Translations under genes and position numbers: made by a program
Virus record (IMG/VR): IMGVR_UViG_3300034279_002133
Span: 1 to 53,841 of that record
Length of the DNA stretch: 53,841 nt
Source: a virus
Strand: one strand, 5' to 3'
The notes under the pieces: generated by a model
Database searches by the model: none
The model's input: only the letters and a program-made list of their open reading frames with translations
Told to the model about the DNA's origin: nothing
Shown here: positions 30,673 through 39,161 of the stretch, piece by piece
How the letters are laid out: each line of letters begins with the position of its first letter
How positions within the stretch are numbered: position 1 is the stretch's first letter

Positions 30673-30720
30673 TCAGTTTGTTGTCAAGGGCTTGCGTTGA
30701 TAGGGATACATAGGCATCAT
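30673..30720 (-). CDS. 15-residue leader peptide (MMPMYPYQRKPLTTN)
   Basis: Preceded by AAGGAG three bases before the ATG, one of the best ribosome sites in the window, and ended 7 bases before the RNA ligase ATG. It could couple or regulate translation of the ligase. Confidence 0.55.
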   Translation of the reverse strand: MMPMYPYQRKPLTTN

Positions 30721-30732
30721 AGCTCCTTAAGC

Positions 30733-30738
30733 ATTGTA
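30733..30738 (-). promoter_or_regulatory. -10 box (TACAAT) before the leader peptide
   Basis: Minus strand, 12 bases upstream of the leader ATG. No clear -35. Confidence 0.4.
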
Positions 30739-30755
30739 TAGGGCAAAAACCAAAC

Positions 30756-31421
30756 CTACATCCCCTCGGCCGTGTTTACACTAAGGTCTACACTAGGGAC
30801 AGCACCACTAGGGACATTAGCAGCTATCGCCACAGCAAATGGCCTCGGGACATTGACACGAGGGGCAATACGTTCCCCAGTAACTGCAGCTTGTTGTGGT
30901 ACGGATGGGGTCATTGCCACGGTCGTAGGAATCGACGGCAATTGGGTGGGGGGTTGATATGGCTGATATGGCTGATACGGTGGATACGACCCTGATGTTG
31001 GCGCAGCCTGGGAACCAATCGTATGCTGAGCATGTAGCGGATTAAATTCAGGTAGCGGGGCCGGAGTTGAACCCGGCGGGGAAATACTAATGATTAGTTC
31101 ATTTAGACAATCTGAGTATGGGGGCATTGCTCCCGTCGCCATGATGCGTTGGTTTAGGTTCTCCCGACGGTTGTTAACCCAATCAGCAACTAAAGCCGAA
31201 ATCCGATCAGCCCAAAACTGTGCCTCTTCCTTTCCATTATCCTCGTCAATGAACGCCGCATAGATGGCCCCCCACAGGGAATCTGACCGTCTACGTTCCC
31301 TTTCTAATTCCCCCATTAGGAATGCAACTTGTTCTTCTAGTTGGGAAATTCGGTCCTTGCTGTTTGGTTTGATTAATGGGGGTTCAGTAGCTGATGGTTT
31401 GATTGATGGGGGTTCAGTCAT
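30756..31421 (-). CDS. Pro-rich protein with repeats
   Basis: About 221 residues from the ATG at 31421 (MTEPPSIKPSATEPPLIKPN, a degenerate repeat). A helical middle (ISQLEEQVAFLMGELERERR) is followed by a Pro/Tyr/Gln section with YQPYQPYQP and a long Ala/Pro/Val tail. No known family. The DNA at 31425-31460 is a TGGT/TTGG-type simple repeat, so the longer frame starting at 31472 may be artefactual. Confidence 0.6.
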   Translation of the reverse strand: MTEPPSIKPSATEPPLIKPNSKDRISQLEEQVAFLMGELERERRRSDSLWGAIYAAFIDEDNGKEEAQFWADRISALVADWVNNRRENLNQRIMATGAMPPYSDCLNELIISISPPGSTPAPLPEFNPLHAQHTIGSQAAPTSGSYPPYQPYQPYQPPTQLPSIPTTVAMTPSVPQQAAVTGERIAPRVNVPRPFAVAIAANVPSGAVPSVDLSVNTAEGM

Positions 31422-31545
31422 TTTGGGTTGGTGGTTGGTGGTTGGTGGTTGGTGGAGTGGTGGTTGGGCCATTGATGCTTATAGACAGTAATTATCGTGC
31501 TGTTTCGCCGTAGTCATCGCCATAGTCGTCGGTGGCATGATATAA

Positions 31546-32361
31546 CTAGGCGGTAGCATGGGACCAACCTAGCCGTTCGTGAGACCCATTGGCATCATCT
31601 AAAAGGCTACAAAATACGATTTGACGCCATCTTGATACTAACATATCCGCATATTGCTGTCGGGTAGGGGGGTTAGATTGGGGGTCGTTATTTTCGTACA
31701 AACCTAATGCCCAGGCATCGTTAAGTTCGACTAGGCAGTACCTGCCTAAATCACACCTCCATCCGATGTCCACCGTATATGCCCCTGGGGCACCATTGCC
31801 TTCCAATTCTTTCATTATGGCTTCGACCAACCCGAAGTCGGGTTCAGGGCATTGCAGGTAGGTGTCATCGTAGCGAGACCAACCCTGGACTTTACCACCA
31901 CCAATGAAATCCTGAACATAAAAGCGAAACTCAGCCCCAAATGGTACGGCCTCGGAAATCCAAACTGGGGTGTCATTCGGTATGGAATCCGATGTTTCCA
32001 CATTAAGGTGCCCCTTCACATTTCCAGTAAATGACTTTATCTCAATGGGTTTGATGAAATCAGTCGTAGTAGCTTCGCCGTAGGTACCCTTTCGGACAGT
32101 CCTCATTAGGAATTTGTCCAGATCACCATCGCAAATCCCATAGGAAAAATCATCAGGTAGCCGGATACCGACGTGGTCTCCATAAGCCTTGGCAAACTCA
32201 ACTGAGCCGACCGGGATGTATCTGATTTTTGCTTCTTGGGGGTCTAACTTTGTTAGTTCCGCCAATGAGCAATACCTGATAGGGTAACATGAGAAGCTGC
32301 AGGCGATTTTTTCTGTCGGTAGTGGCCCGCCGGCTTGGAGTAGGAATGTTGGGTTTTTCAT
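31546..32361 (-). CDS. ATP-grasp family protein (R2K type)
   Basis: 271 residues. RYIPVGSVEFAKAYGDHVGI, DFIKPIEIKSFTGN, PVWISEAVPFGAEFRFYVQD, GAYTVDIGWRCDLGRYCLVE, LNDAWALGLY match the small phage/bacterial ATP-grasp group (R2K). ATP-grasp enzymes join a carboxylate to an amine or thiol; this group is largely untested and has been suggested to modify peptides or RNA. Preceded by a near-consensus promoter. Confidence 0.82.
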   Translation of the reverse strand: MKNPTFLLQAGGPLPTEKIACSFSCYPIRYCSLAELTKLDPQEAKIRYIPVGSVEFAKAYGDHVGIRLPDDFSYGICDGDLDKFLMRTVRKGTYGEATTTDFIKPIEIKSFTGNVKGHLNVETSDSIPNDTPVWISEAVPFGAEFRFYVQDFIGGGKVQGWSRYDDTYLQCPEPDFGLVEAIMKELEGNGAPGAYTVDIGWRCDLGRYCLVELNDAWALGLYENNDPQSNPPTRQQYADMLVSRWRQIVFCSLLDDANGSHERLGWSHATA

Positions 32362-32381
32362 TGAGGGTTGATTATCAGGTT

Positions 32382-32410
32382 ATTCTAGCAGGGTTAGTCC
32401 CGGTTGTCAA
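32382..32410 (-). promoter_or_regulatory. Sigma70 promoter (TTGACA-17-TAGAAT)
   Basis: Minus strand, with TGC just before the -10 (extended). Drives the ATP-grasp gene at 32361. Confidence 0.75.
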
Positions 32411-32457
32411 TGCTGACGGGGTCACATCGGAAATAAAATTGTGAGGCCAAGAAACTC

Positions 32458-32739
32458 TTAGTGTACACATGGTACCACCTTTTTTTTTACAGTTTTTTCT
32501 GAGACTTCGAAACCAAACTTTTTAAGGAGTTTCAAGGCAGTAATCATAGATGGTTTTCTTATGGAAGGGTCTCTTTTGTCCACAACACAGTAGATAGTAA
32601 ATTCTACGGAATTGTCACGCCTGTGGTGAGCTTTTTTAACCGATGTCCCAATATGTGAAAGCATTGATCCTAGCGAAATCAAGCCCTCTACATTTCCCTC
32701 TTCTATAAGGGGGTCGATGTGGTTTGATGTGATTGCCAT
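32458..32739 (-). CDS. Hypothetical protein
   Basis: 93 residues, basic C-terminus (VSEKTVKKKVVPCVH) encoded next to a T9 run on the plus strand. DPLIEEGNVEGLISLGSMLS is the most distinct segment. No known family. Confidence 0.6.
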   Translation of the reverse strand: MAITSNHIDPLIEEGNVEGLISLGSMLSHIGTSVKKAHHRRDNSVEFTIYCVVDKRDPSIRKPSMITALKLLKKFGFEVSEKTVKKKVVPCVH

Positions 32740-32784
32740 GTTGTTTATAGGGATGTTGAGGCCATAGGGTGGATAATACGAACA

Positions 32785-32952
32785 TTATGCTTCGGGGTAC
32801 GCCAACTCGTTATCATCGGAAATCAGATCTAGCCAGATCGGCTTCACTTCGCTAAAGAGGCTATTACTGGCTTCGATATTGCCTTCCAATAGCGACAAAT
32901 ACGAATCCCTTAGCTTTTGGGAATATGCCTGCATTTTTTCTGCGTGATTCAT
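32785..32952 (-). CDS. Small helical protein
   Basis: 55 residues from the ATG at 32952 (MNHAEKMQAYSQKLRDSYLS); the frame extends to a TTG at 33007-33009 but that is less likely. A TATACT -10-like box lies at 32962-32967. Acidic end (ISDDNELAYPEA). No family. Confidence 0.5.
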   Translation of the reverse strand: MNHAEKMQAYSQKLRDSYLSLLEGNIEASNSLFSEVKPIWLDLISDDNELAYPEA

Positions 32953-33005
32953 GGGTGGGAGAGTATACTTAGCTGTAAGGAAGTTAAAAGTAATGACTTG
33001 GGGGA

Positions 33006-33200
33006 TCAATCGTCACTAAAGATTGCAAAATCATACTGCTCTTTGCCATCGATATGCGCCATAATCAAGTTAATAACCGCCTGTATAGACTCAGGGTTGG
33101 CATATGGCCCAGATGAACCAGGAGTCTCATTGTACGCATCAACTAAGTCCCTACCAAGTTCGGTCAGGGGGCGAGTTTGTTTTGCTTTGAAGTATGTCAT
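33006..33200 (-). CDS. Small hypothetical protein
   Basis: 64 residues: MTYFKAKQTRPLTELGRDLV, then NPESIQAVINLIMAHIDGKE. No family known. Confidence 0.55.
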   Translation of the reverse strand: MTYFKAKQTRPLTELGRDLVDAYNETPGSSGPYANPESIQAVINLIMAHIDGKEQYDFAIFSDD

Positions 33201-33305
33201 TTTGATAGTTGCTGTCGGTCATGTGTCATTTTGACATTTGTGATATACTAATTGCTGGTTGCCAGTAGCCATTTGCCAGTTGCCCAATAACGAATTACCC
33301 GCACG

Positions 33306-33817
33306 TCAAGCATTGGCCCTCAGCATGTTGCAAAAAATACGGCCTTGCTCAATGGCATCATCAAGGGCTATATGGGTATGCTTAGACTTTGGGGGAAACC
33401 ACGCCTTTGGATAATTACGTTTTGTAGATTGCCTGTACGGTCTCTTCAAGAGAGCCATAGCATATGTCTTGCCATCTAGGGCAGAGAAGCTAAATGGGGA
33501 TTCCCCTGCGAATTTAATCATATACCAATACACGAACAGGAAGTCAAAGCCTGCGGGAAACGCAACAAATACAGGTTTGCCACTCCCTGTACGTTCTCCC
33601 GGCACGCCGCCCAAGCCCCAGGTTGAGACCTCCACCACTCGGCAGTTTGGGGATCTGGTTTTGCCCCTGGCAATGTTTTTAAGTTAATACTAAATGTCCC
33701 TAACAAAACACCATCCGAACTAAAAGCAGCTGACCCCAAAGATAACATACTGTGTGGGCCCGGGATTGGCCCGTCAGTTTCTATGTCGGTTGAGAAGTAG
33801 ATTTCATGGTTTGTCAT
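33306..33817 (-). pseudogene. DnaQ-like 3'-5' exonuclease, frameshifted with internal deletion
   Basis: Two overlapping frames carry the halves of one exonuclease. From 33817: [20 protein letters not shown] (catalytic D and E), [34 protein letters not shown]. From about 33605, in another frame: [40 protein letters not shown] (exo III). In relatives about 20 residues separate AACRE from GKPVF; these are missing and the frame changes there. Either a dead gene, or two fragments translated separately. The other catalytic residues are kept. Confidence 0.75.
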
Positions 33818-33877
33818 GGGTCGAGTCAGGTGTTTACCGTGGGTGATATAGATGGTGTAGATAACCCCAAACAGCGA

Positions 33878-34180
33878 TTAGCGAGGCAAAATAAGGCGGG
33901 ACTCTGGTTCGTCTTCGATTCGAATAGCCTCCTTGACGGTTAGATCGTTAGTCCCCTCAATCCGAGTGAATGATAAGGCATAGTTTCCTTCTTCAGCTTG
34001 AGATGCTACGGAGTAGAGACCAAGTGAGCGCATGAATAATTCATCTCGGGTCAGTCCCTCTCGTTCTGAGAGCGAATTAAAAGCTTCGGCAAAGTTGGTT
34101 GGTAAATTGATTGTGACTGCGGTTTGCTGTGGTTGCTTTGAGTTTTCTGCCGAATAGTCAGGTGGTTCTACAGTTGTCAT
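33878..34180 (-). CDS. Ribbon-helix-helix-like protein
   Basis: 100 residues. TAVTINLPTNFAEAFNSLSE followed by REGLTRDELFMRSLGLYSVA reads as an RHH fold; the C-terminal part (NDLTVKEAIRIEDEPESRLI) is an acidic extension. Second RHH protein in the window with 27814. Probable DNA-binding regulator. Confidence 0.65.
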   Translation of the reverse strand: MTTVEPPDYSAENSKQPQQTAVTINLPTNFAEAFNSLSEREGLTRDELFMRSLGLYSVASQAEEGNYALSFTRIEGTNDLTVKEAIRIEDEPESRLILPR

Positions 34181-34327
34181 TTGCTATTTGCGATTTGCGA
34201 ATGGGTGTTGTTGTTGCCTAGGGTTGTTGTTGCGATGCGTTAAGGACTTTTTCGTTGGCCCTATCAATGTAACTAAGCGTGATTGCCGTTAGCATAGGGG
34301 TCAAGTTTCGGCGTGCGACCACTCATT

Positions 34328-34708
34328 TCAGTTCACGCCTGCAATGTCACCGAAAGTTCTAACTTTCTTGACCGCAGGGGTAGTGGCATTAAACTCATCA
34401 ATGGCTTTTGATAATGACTGCGTTATAATGGTGGTTAGTTCTGCGTGGGTCAAAGCTGTCGAGTCGGAAAATTTGATGGCAGGTTCGATAACAACCGGTG
34501 CGGCAACAACTGGGCTACCCGATGCAGCCTTCATTGCGCGGATAGCATCGAGAGCAGTATTATGATCGGTGGCACCTAGGCACTCCAGAAGTTCACCATA
34601 GTTCGTCTGAATCTCCTCAGCCTCATCGCGCATATTGCAAACCCGCCTTCTTAAGTCAATGTTTGCATTCTCAATGCCCTGAAGAATCGAATCAAAATTA
34701 ATGGTCAT
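34328..34708 (-). CDS. Hypothetical protein with poly(A) leader
   Basis: 126 residues, helical N-terminus (NIDLRRRVCNMRDEAEEIQT), Ala/Val-rich middle, helical end (ELTTIITQSLSKAIDEF). No family known. Its ATG directly follows a run of 17 A on the minus strand, itself about 20 bases after a good sigma70 promoter. Confidence 0.65.
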   Translation of the reverse strand: MTINFDSILQGIENANIDLRRRVCNMRDEAEEIQTNYGELLECLGATDHNTALDAIRAMKAASGSPVVAAPVVIEPAIKFSDSTALTHAELTTIITQSLSKAIDEFNATTPAVKKVRTFGDIAGVN

Positions 34709-34725
34709 TTTTTTTTTTTTTTTTT
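34709..34725. repeat. T17/A17 homopolymer abutting a start codon
   Basis: Seventeen T on the plus strand, continuing into the T of CAT; on the coding strand A17-ATG. Far longer than any other homopolymer seen in the window. Confidence 0.9.
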
Positions 34726-34746
34726 GAGAAAGTCATTGTCATTACC

Positions 34747-34775
34747 ATTGTAACTACTCCCCCCCTACAAAGTCA
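34747..34775 (-). promoter_or_regulatory. Sigma70 promoter (TTGACT-17-TACAAT)
   Basis: Minus strand, spacer 17, upstream of the gene at 34708; the predicted leader holds the A17 run. Confidence 0.78.
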
Positions 34776-35327
34776 AGGTTCGGTTTCCACCCGGCAAACG
34801 ATCAGTCGCTTGCCCCTAACTGCGATGATAGACGCCCGCTCTGATTTTACCAGGTCCCTAAACCATTCCTTGACTTTTGCGGTTGGTAGCTGATGAGTTT
34901 TCGCGAATGTGGTTGCATTTACCCGGTGTGGTAACCCGAAGATACCTTCAAACATAGCAGGCAAACCCTTTGCATTGACTCTGAATAAGTCCTCAGGTTG
35001 CCGTATACCTAGCACAGAGTTATAATATCGAATGGTGCTTGATTTTAGGTTAGGGTTCTTTAAACCTAATCTAGCCCGGATGAGTTCAGGGTATGTCGCC
35101 ACTTTGGTTCTGCGGGGCCCTGGCCTAAACATTCCTCCACCACGATGGAATCTAACCACATATTCATTTTCAACCAACCAATTTAATGCGCAGGGCGTAT
35201 ACCCCTTGAGTTTACCAATTTGATTGGCATTTAGGGTAGAGTCTGCCAGTGGTGATCTAACCCATTCGAGTAATAGCGCCAGGGGGGCTAAGGGGGCCTC
35301 TATTATTTTCGGGCCGTCCTGCCCCAT
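34773..35327 (-). CDS. Possible DNA-binding protein
   Basis: 184 residues. LKGYTPCALNWLVENEYVVR and VNATTFAKTHQLPTAKVKEW could be helix-turn-helix segments; RPGPRRTKVATYPELIRARL is basic. No family firmly recognised. The stop overlaps the -35 of the next promoter. Confidence 0.6.
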   Translation of the reverse strand: MGQDGPKIIEAPLAPLALLLEWVRSPLADSTLNANQIGKLKGYTPCALNWLVENEYVVRFHRGGGMFRPGPRRTKVATYPELIRARLGLKNPNLKSSTIRYYNSVLGIRQPEDLFRVNAKGLPAMFEGIFGLPHRVNATTFAKTHQLPTAKVKEWFRDLVKSERASIIAVRGKRLIVCRVETEP

Positions 35328-35448
35328 GCTGCTTGTCTGCCGTGCAATTAGGGTTTACCCTGCACCCTGCTTCGAGGTTGCCGTCGGGATTGATCACCGC
35401 TGGTTAGGCTTCACATTAAGTATCAGTTACAAGCCTTTCATAGTATGG

Positions 35449-35928
35449 TCAATCATGCTCCCCCGAAAAGTCATTCACCTGGAACCCTTCCCGTGTTGCA
35501 ATTACAGTGTTGTCTGACCCGAAGGTTGCCTCCATAATCGGTTCCATCACCTTTGAGGTTAAAAGAGAAGAAAGAGATTTTGTTGAGACGGGGTCTACTC
35601 CTTCGGGGATAATAACCTCTCCATATTTACATGTGAACGAATACTCAGACCAAATGTCCTCTTTTTCCCCGTCGTATTCACCCCACGAGGTGATATCCTC
35701 AAGATCTTTTCCTTCGGCATTCGTGAAGTAAGGATCATTCACACTGAATTCGCATGGGTCTCCATCGTTGAAGTAAGGTGCATATTGGTTCCAAGTTACG
35801 GCTTTAATAGCAGGGTTCTCTTCCCAGAATTTTACGAAGAACTCTTTAAGTTTTTCCGTAGCTAATTTCCTGAATTGCTCTTGGTAAGAGATAAAATCTT
35901 GAATAAGGGAGTCAAGGGATTGAGTCAT
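35449..35928 (-). CDS. Acidic hypothetical protein
   Basis: 159 residues: helical start (EQFRKLATEKLKEFFVKFWE), acidic middle (DPCEFSVNDPYFTNAEGKDL), Val/Ile-rich end. No family known. Starts 3 bases after the stop of the DUF6915-like gene. Confidence 0.65.
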   Translation of the reverse strand: MTQSLDSLIQDFISYQEQFRKLATEKLKEFFVKFWEENPAIKAVTWNQYAPYFNDGDPCEFSVNDPYFTNAEGKDLEDITSWGEYDGEKEDIWSEYSFTCKYGEVIIPEGVDPVSTKSLSSLLTSKVMEPIMEATFGSDNTVIATREGFQVNDFSGEHD

Positions 35929-35931
35929 GGT

Positions 35932-36351
35932 TTAATCTCCGATTGGGATGAATTTAGTCTGTTTGTTTGGTGATTTGTTAGTTCCTGACATCCATGGTTG
36001 GACAACCATATTGTTCAGGTATTTCTCGACTGTGGGAATAAACCCCAGATCCTGAATAATGTGATCCTCAGCAATGTCTCGCGGAGAGTAAGTTACCCCC
36101 GCAGAGTTTACACGAGTGCGTCCGAACATTTGCTCGACGACGAAACACCCGAAAGAAGAGTGCAACAACGCACGGTGCCGAATGTCGGGGAACGCAATTT
36201 TACTACTGTCGATAAAGTCGTCGATGTCAGCGTAATCGTCTGGTAATCCGCCGTACTTCTTGGCATGTTTTCGCCCATGTAGAAAAGGTTTCATTTTGCT
36301 TTTGGGTCTAGGGTGTGTATGTATCCAGGTTTCATTGGTACCGCTCATCAC
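35932..36351 (-). CDS. DUF6915-like phage protein
   Basis: 139 residues. MKPFLHGRKHAKKYGGLPDD, YADIDDFIDSSKIAFPDIRH, RALLHSSFGCFVVEQMFG and RDIAEDHIIQDLGFIPTVEK match a conserved protein I associate with DUF6915, found in phages and bacteria, with His-rich helices and no known function. A first ATG one codon earlier is possible. Confidence 0.75.
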   Translation of the reverse strand: MMSGTNETWIHTHPRPKSKMKPFLHGRKHAKKYGGLPDDYADIDDFIDSSKIAFPDIRHRALLHSSFGCFVVEQMFGRTRVNSAGVTYSPRDIAEDHIIQDLGFIPTVEKYLNNMVVQPWMSGTNKSPNKQTKFIPIGD

Positions 36352-36374
36352 GGTCTACAAAAGCAGGGACTGAT

Positions 36375-37118
36375 TTACCACACGACCTTATAACGAGTTG
36401 GGCTAATTACCTTGGGGGCACTGACCACATCTAAGGCAGCAACAAAGTTGGCTATGGCATCCTTGCAATACTCAGTTACCTTGCCGATATCGCAACACCC
36501 ATCGATTGTAACATGCGGATACTCCTTAATAAAAGGTAACTTACTTGCATTGTCGTAACCTTCAATAACCCTATCCATAAATGGTCTCCCTTGGGACTCG
36601 AACCGATCTTTGACATCGGATTTCCTGCCATGTTCTTGCCTCAATTGTTTATTCCTCCTTTCAATCCTCAACGCAGCTTCATCGGCAGGAACATCAAAGT
36701 AAATCTCAAAGTCTGGATAAAACAAACCGCACGCAAGTTCATGTGCTTGCTTAACGGCTTGCCACCCTAAGGCTCTACCCCACCCTTGGTATGCCATGGT
36801 GCTGGTATAGAATCGGTCGCATAATACCCAATTGCCTCTTTCAAGTTCAGGCTTAATTACAGTTTCCACATGTTGGGCTCGATCAGCCATCATCAATAGG
36901 AGTTCGGCCCTTGGGGTTAATGCGGTGGCAGGATCTTTAAGTAGGGATCTAACTGCTGGTAGACATCCGGGTTCGCGAGTCTCTACAACCTGTGCTCCTT
37001 CTGGCAATAAACCACTTGACCATAGCCAATCAGCGATAGTTGCTAGTTGAGTTGTCTTTCCGCACCCATCTATGCCTTCGAAGGTTATGAATTTTCCTTT
37101 CTTTGCTTTAGTTTTCAT
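36375..37118 (-). CDS. tmk: Thymidylate kinase
   Basis: 247 residues. P-loop ITFEGIDGCGKTTQ (Walker A 15-22), VVETREPG, LLLMMADRAQHVE, VLCDRFYTSTMAYQGWGR (DRF/Y motif) and a LID-like basic stretch (RIERRNKQLRQEHGRKSD). Phosphorylates dTMP to dTDP for DNA synthesis. A C-terminal extension of about 25 residues goes beyond the usual ~210-residue enzyme. Intact and clear. Confidence 0.95.
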   Translation of the reverse strand: MKTKAKKGKFITFEGIDGCGKTTQLATIADWLWSSGLLPEGAQVVETREPGCLPAVRSLLKDPATALTPRAELLLMMADRAQHVETVIKPELERGNWVLCDRFYTSTMAYQGWGRALGWQAVKQAHELACGLFYPDFEIYFDVPADEAALRIERRNKQLRQEHGRKSDVKDRFESQGRPFMDRVIEGYDNASKLPFIKEYPHVTIDGCCDIGKVTEYCKDAIANFVAALDVVSAPKVISPTRYKVVW

Positions 37119-37155
37119 TGCTTGTATGTTGTTGATTGGCGTTAGTTGGCGTCCC

Positions 37156-37494
37156 TCAAAGCCACTGCTTGGCTAGTTTTTCAAAGTTCTCCCCGTTCTC
37201 AAAGTCAGCCTCTCCCAGAATCTCAGACGACCCGTCACTGTAGAAGTTCACCATGATGTATCTCTGGTACCCGCAACTGATTCTCCATGAACATTCTTTA
37301 AACTCTTCAGTTTCTTTTTCGGGGTACTTTGGGGTAAAGCGACCATCATCACCCCGAGCATTACAGTCTATGTCGCCCAAAAAGTGCAAATTAACTGCTT
37401 TTCTCAGTTCTCTCTGAGTTTTATCACTAAAGCCATAGCTGATGAAGACCGGGAAGGTCCCCAATAGGGCCTTATTGCGGGGTTCAGATTGCAT
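37156..37494 (-). CDS. Hypothetical protein
   Basis: 112 residues: PVFISYGFSDKTQRELRKAV, NLHFLGDIDCNARGDDGRFT, YIMVNFYSDGSSEILGEADF. Beta-rich; no family recognised. It starts 4 bases after the stop of the 57-residue protein upstream. Confidence 0.65.
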   Translation of the reverse strand: MQSEPRNKALLGTFPVFISYGFSDKTQRELRKAVNLHFLGDIDCNARGDDGRFTPKYPEKETEEFKECSWRISCGYQRYIMVNFYSDGSSEILGEADFENGENFEKLAKQWL

Positions 37495-37497
37495 GTT

Positions 37498-37671
37498 TTA
37501 TCGAATGATTGTCTTTAAATAGGCTTGATATCGCATAAACCTCCCAACCGATGGGTTAACACCTAGGCTCCGACAAACTTCGCAATACGACAAGAATTCA
37601 TACCACGGGGTTGTAGGATCTAAGGCTTCTAGGGATCTTGGGACTTTTGACTTTACAGCTGAACTAAGCAT
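37498..37671 (-). CDS. 57-residue basic protein
   Basis: Starts MLSSAVKSKVPRSLEALDPT, then PWYEFLSYCEVCRSLGVNPS and RFMRYQAYLKTIIR. Fits tightly between its neighbours (4 bases to the next start, 6 from the previous stop), so it is probably real. Function unknown. Confidence 0.65.
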   Translation of the reverse strand: MLSSAVKSKVPRSLEALDPTTPWYEFLSYCEVCRSLGVNPSVGRFMRYQAYLKTIIR

Positions 37672-37677
37672 TAACAC

Positions 37678-38241
37678 CTATGGAATAATACGATGAACCC
37701 ATGCCCTTCCGACATCAGGTTGAACTTTCTCGGAGTAATAACGAATTGAATCCCATCGGTTTGTCCCAACAACGCAAGAAGCATAGATGATGCGGTCGCT
37801 ATAGAACCCATCGAAGAAGTTTACCGAGGGTTTATTATAGCTCCATGTGGGACCATCAAATTCACTCCAAGGGTCCTTTACATTGAAAGCGTGCCCCTTA
37901 GAAGATGCTCCTGTGGTCTTCACTCCATCAAGAGCAATAACGTGACCACTATCAGTAAACCAACCATGAGTTATCAAAAACTCACCATTTTTCAGGTAGC
38001 CAACCATATCATTGATGGAAGCACTTTCGTCATAGATATACTTTTCCCCTTTGTAACGCCTAAGAATCTGCCCCATATTTGATGGGTGGCCTGCATCCCC
38101 TAGTTTCAAAAGCTGAGACCGGATACCATAGATGTCATTACTGCCGATTGCCATTGCGATGCAAGTTGCTTGACATGTGCTGCCATCGGGTTGGGATAGG
38201 TTTAAGGCTCGTACTTTAGTGCCCCATTCTGTTTGTGTCAT
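37678..38241 (-). CDS. C39-like cysteine peptidase domain protein
   Basis: 187 residues. PDGSTCQATCIAMAIG contains the likely catalytic Cys, DSGHVIALDGVKTTG the His, and FNVKDPWSEFDG the Asp: the order of bacteriocin-type C39/papain-like peptidases. No transporter parts are present. Phage forms may cleave host proteins or act in lysis. The fold is inferred from motifs only. Confidence 0.72.
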   Translation of the reverse strand: MTQTEWGTKVRALNLSQPDGSTCQATCIAMAIGSNDIYGIRSQLLKLGDAGHPSNMGQILRRYKGEKYIYDESASINDMVGYLKNGEFLITHGWFTDSGHVIALDGVKTTGASSKGHAFNVKDPWSEFDGPTWSYNKPSVNFFDGFYSDRIIYASCVVGTNRWDSIRYYSEKVQPDVGRAWVHRIIP

Positions 38242-38310
38242 GGTATGATAATTATGTAATTGAGTTCTAGTCTATGGCTATTTATTTAATGGTGGTTAGG
38301 ACAAAGGCCA

Positions 38311-38619
38311 TCAATCGTTCCTCAACCATGGGGGTGCCTTAAAGAAGTTTGCCAGATCGTCTGGACTTTGGGGGCCAATTAGGTGCCGCTCGGGGTCAGA
38401 AAAGCCGAGATTCATGCTGTCAATGAGTTCATCCATGGATCCCGGCTCAGGCTTTCCCGATATTGCTCTCCGCCTTGCTTTTTCCAGGATTTCATAAGCA
38501 TGGCGGTTGTGAGTTGCCCACTTCTGTATAAATGACGCCTCTTCAAATGAAACTTCGTCGCCAGTTGCAATCCTAGCCGCTATATCTTCGAGTCGTAGCC
38601 TAGTTTGGGTTGATATCAT
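38311..38619 (-). CDS. Phage protein (EEASFIQKWA family)
   Basis: 102 residues: RLRLEDIAARIATGDEVSFE, EASFIQKWATHNRHAYEILE, HLIGPQSPDDLANFFKAPPW. I recall similar sequences in phages and cyanobacteria, function unknown. Probably a small helical protein with virion or host contacts. Confidence 0.7.
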   Translation of the reverse strand: MISTQTRLRLEDIAARIATGDEVSFEEASFIQKWATHNRHAYEILEKARRRAISGKPEPGSMDELIDSMNLGFSDPERHLIGPQSPDDLANFFKAPPWLRND

Positions 38620-38640
38620 GTTAGGGGGGGAGTTTTGTTA

Positions 38641-38835
38641 CTAGGGCCCCGTAATCAAGGGACGATCACCTTTACCCACCAAAGACTTTACCATGAGTTC
38701 AGTAAATCGCTCTTGCCTGCTGGGGCAAACTGACTGGGGGTAGCCGTCAATTGCTTTTTTCAAGGTAGCAAGCTCTTGCCATTCTGCCAGGCTAATGGGG
38801 GCTGGGCCAATGGGTGCAACTTGTTGTGAATTCAT
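38641..38835 (-). CDS. Small hypothetical protein
   Basis: 64 residues from the ATG at 38835 (MNSQQVAPIGPAPISLAEWQ), ATGA overlap with the membrane protein upstream. ELATLKKAIDGYPQSVCPSR in the middle. No family known. Confidence 0.6.
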   Translation of the reverse strand: MNSQQVAPIGPAPISLAEWQELATLKKAIDGYPQSVCPSRQERFTELMVKSLVGKGDRPLITGP

Positions 38836-39161
38836 TTTGAGGTGGATGGTGTTAGAGGTTCGGGGATTACCACAGCGGGTGCCATAACCTTGGGAGCATA
38901 CACAGTTAGGGCACGATCGACGGCAATGATCATACCGACCGGGGGAATACAAGCTGCGAGTTTCCACCAAAACCATGGCGCAATCGCTATCCCAGCAAAC
39001 CACCATGCCATCGTGAGTATAGACAGGGCCTTCGTGATACCGAAATCTACCTTGAGTTCGATGGTCGGTTGGTTGGTGGCGGTTTCGATTGCCTTTAATG
39101 CAGTGTTGTCATTGGCGGGTTGTCTAGATGCGGAGCTAATTGATGCGGAGCTATCAGTCAT
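38832..39161 (-). CDS. Small membrane protein
   Basis: 109 residues. Ser/Thr/Ala-rich N-terminus, two TM segments (ALSILTMAWWFAGIAIAPWF and ACIPPVGMIIAVDRAL), Pro-rich end. First gene after the promoter at 39233-39261. Function unknown. Confidence 0.65.
   Translation of the reverse strand: MTDSSASISSASRQPANDNTALKAIETATNQPTIELKVDFGITKALSILTMAWWFAGIAIAPWFWWKLAACIPPVGMIIAVDRALTVYAPKVMAPAVVIPEPLTPSTSK

Noticed and set aside
31479-31538. 19-codon ORF MPPTTMAMTTAKQHDNYCL
   Set aside because: No ribosome site or overlap with neighbours; composition is repeat-like.
34245-34325. Two 17-25 codon ORFs downstream of the gene at 34328
   Set aside because: They overlap each other in different frames, no clear ribosome site, no family resemblance.
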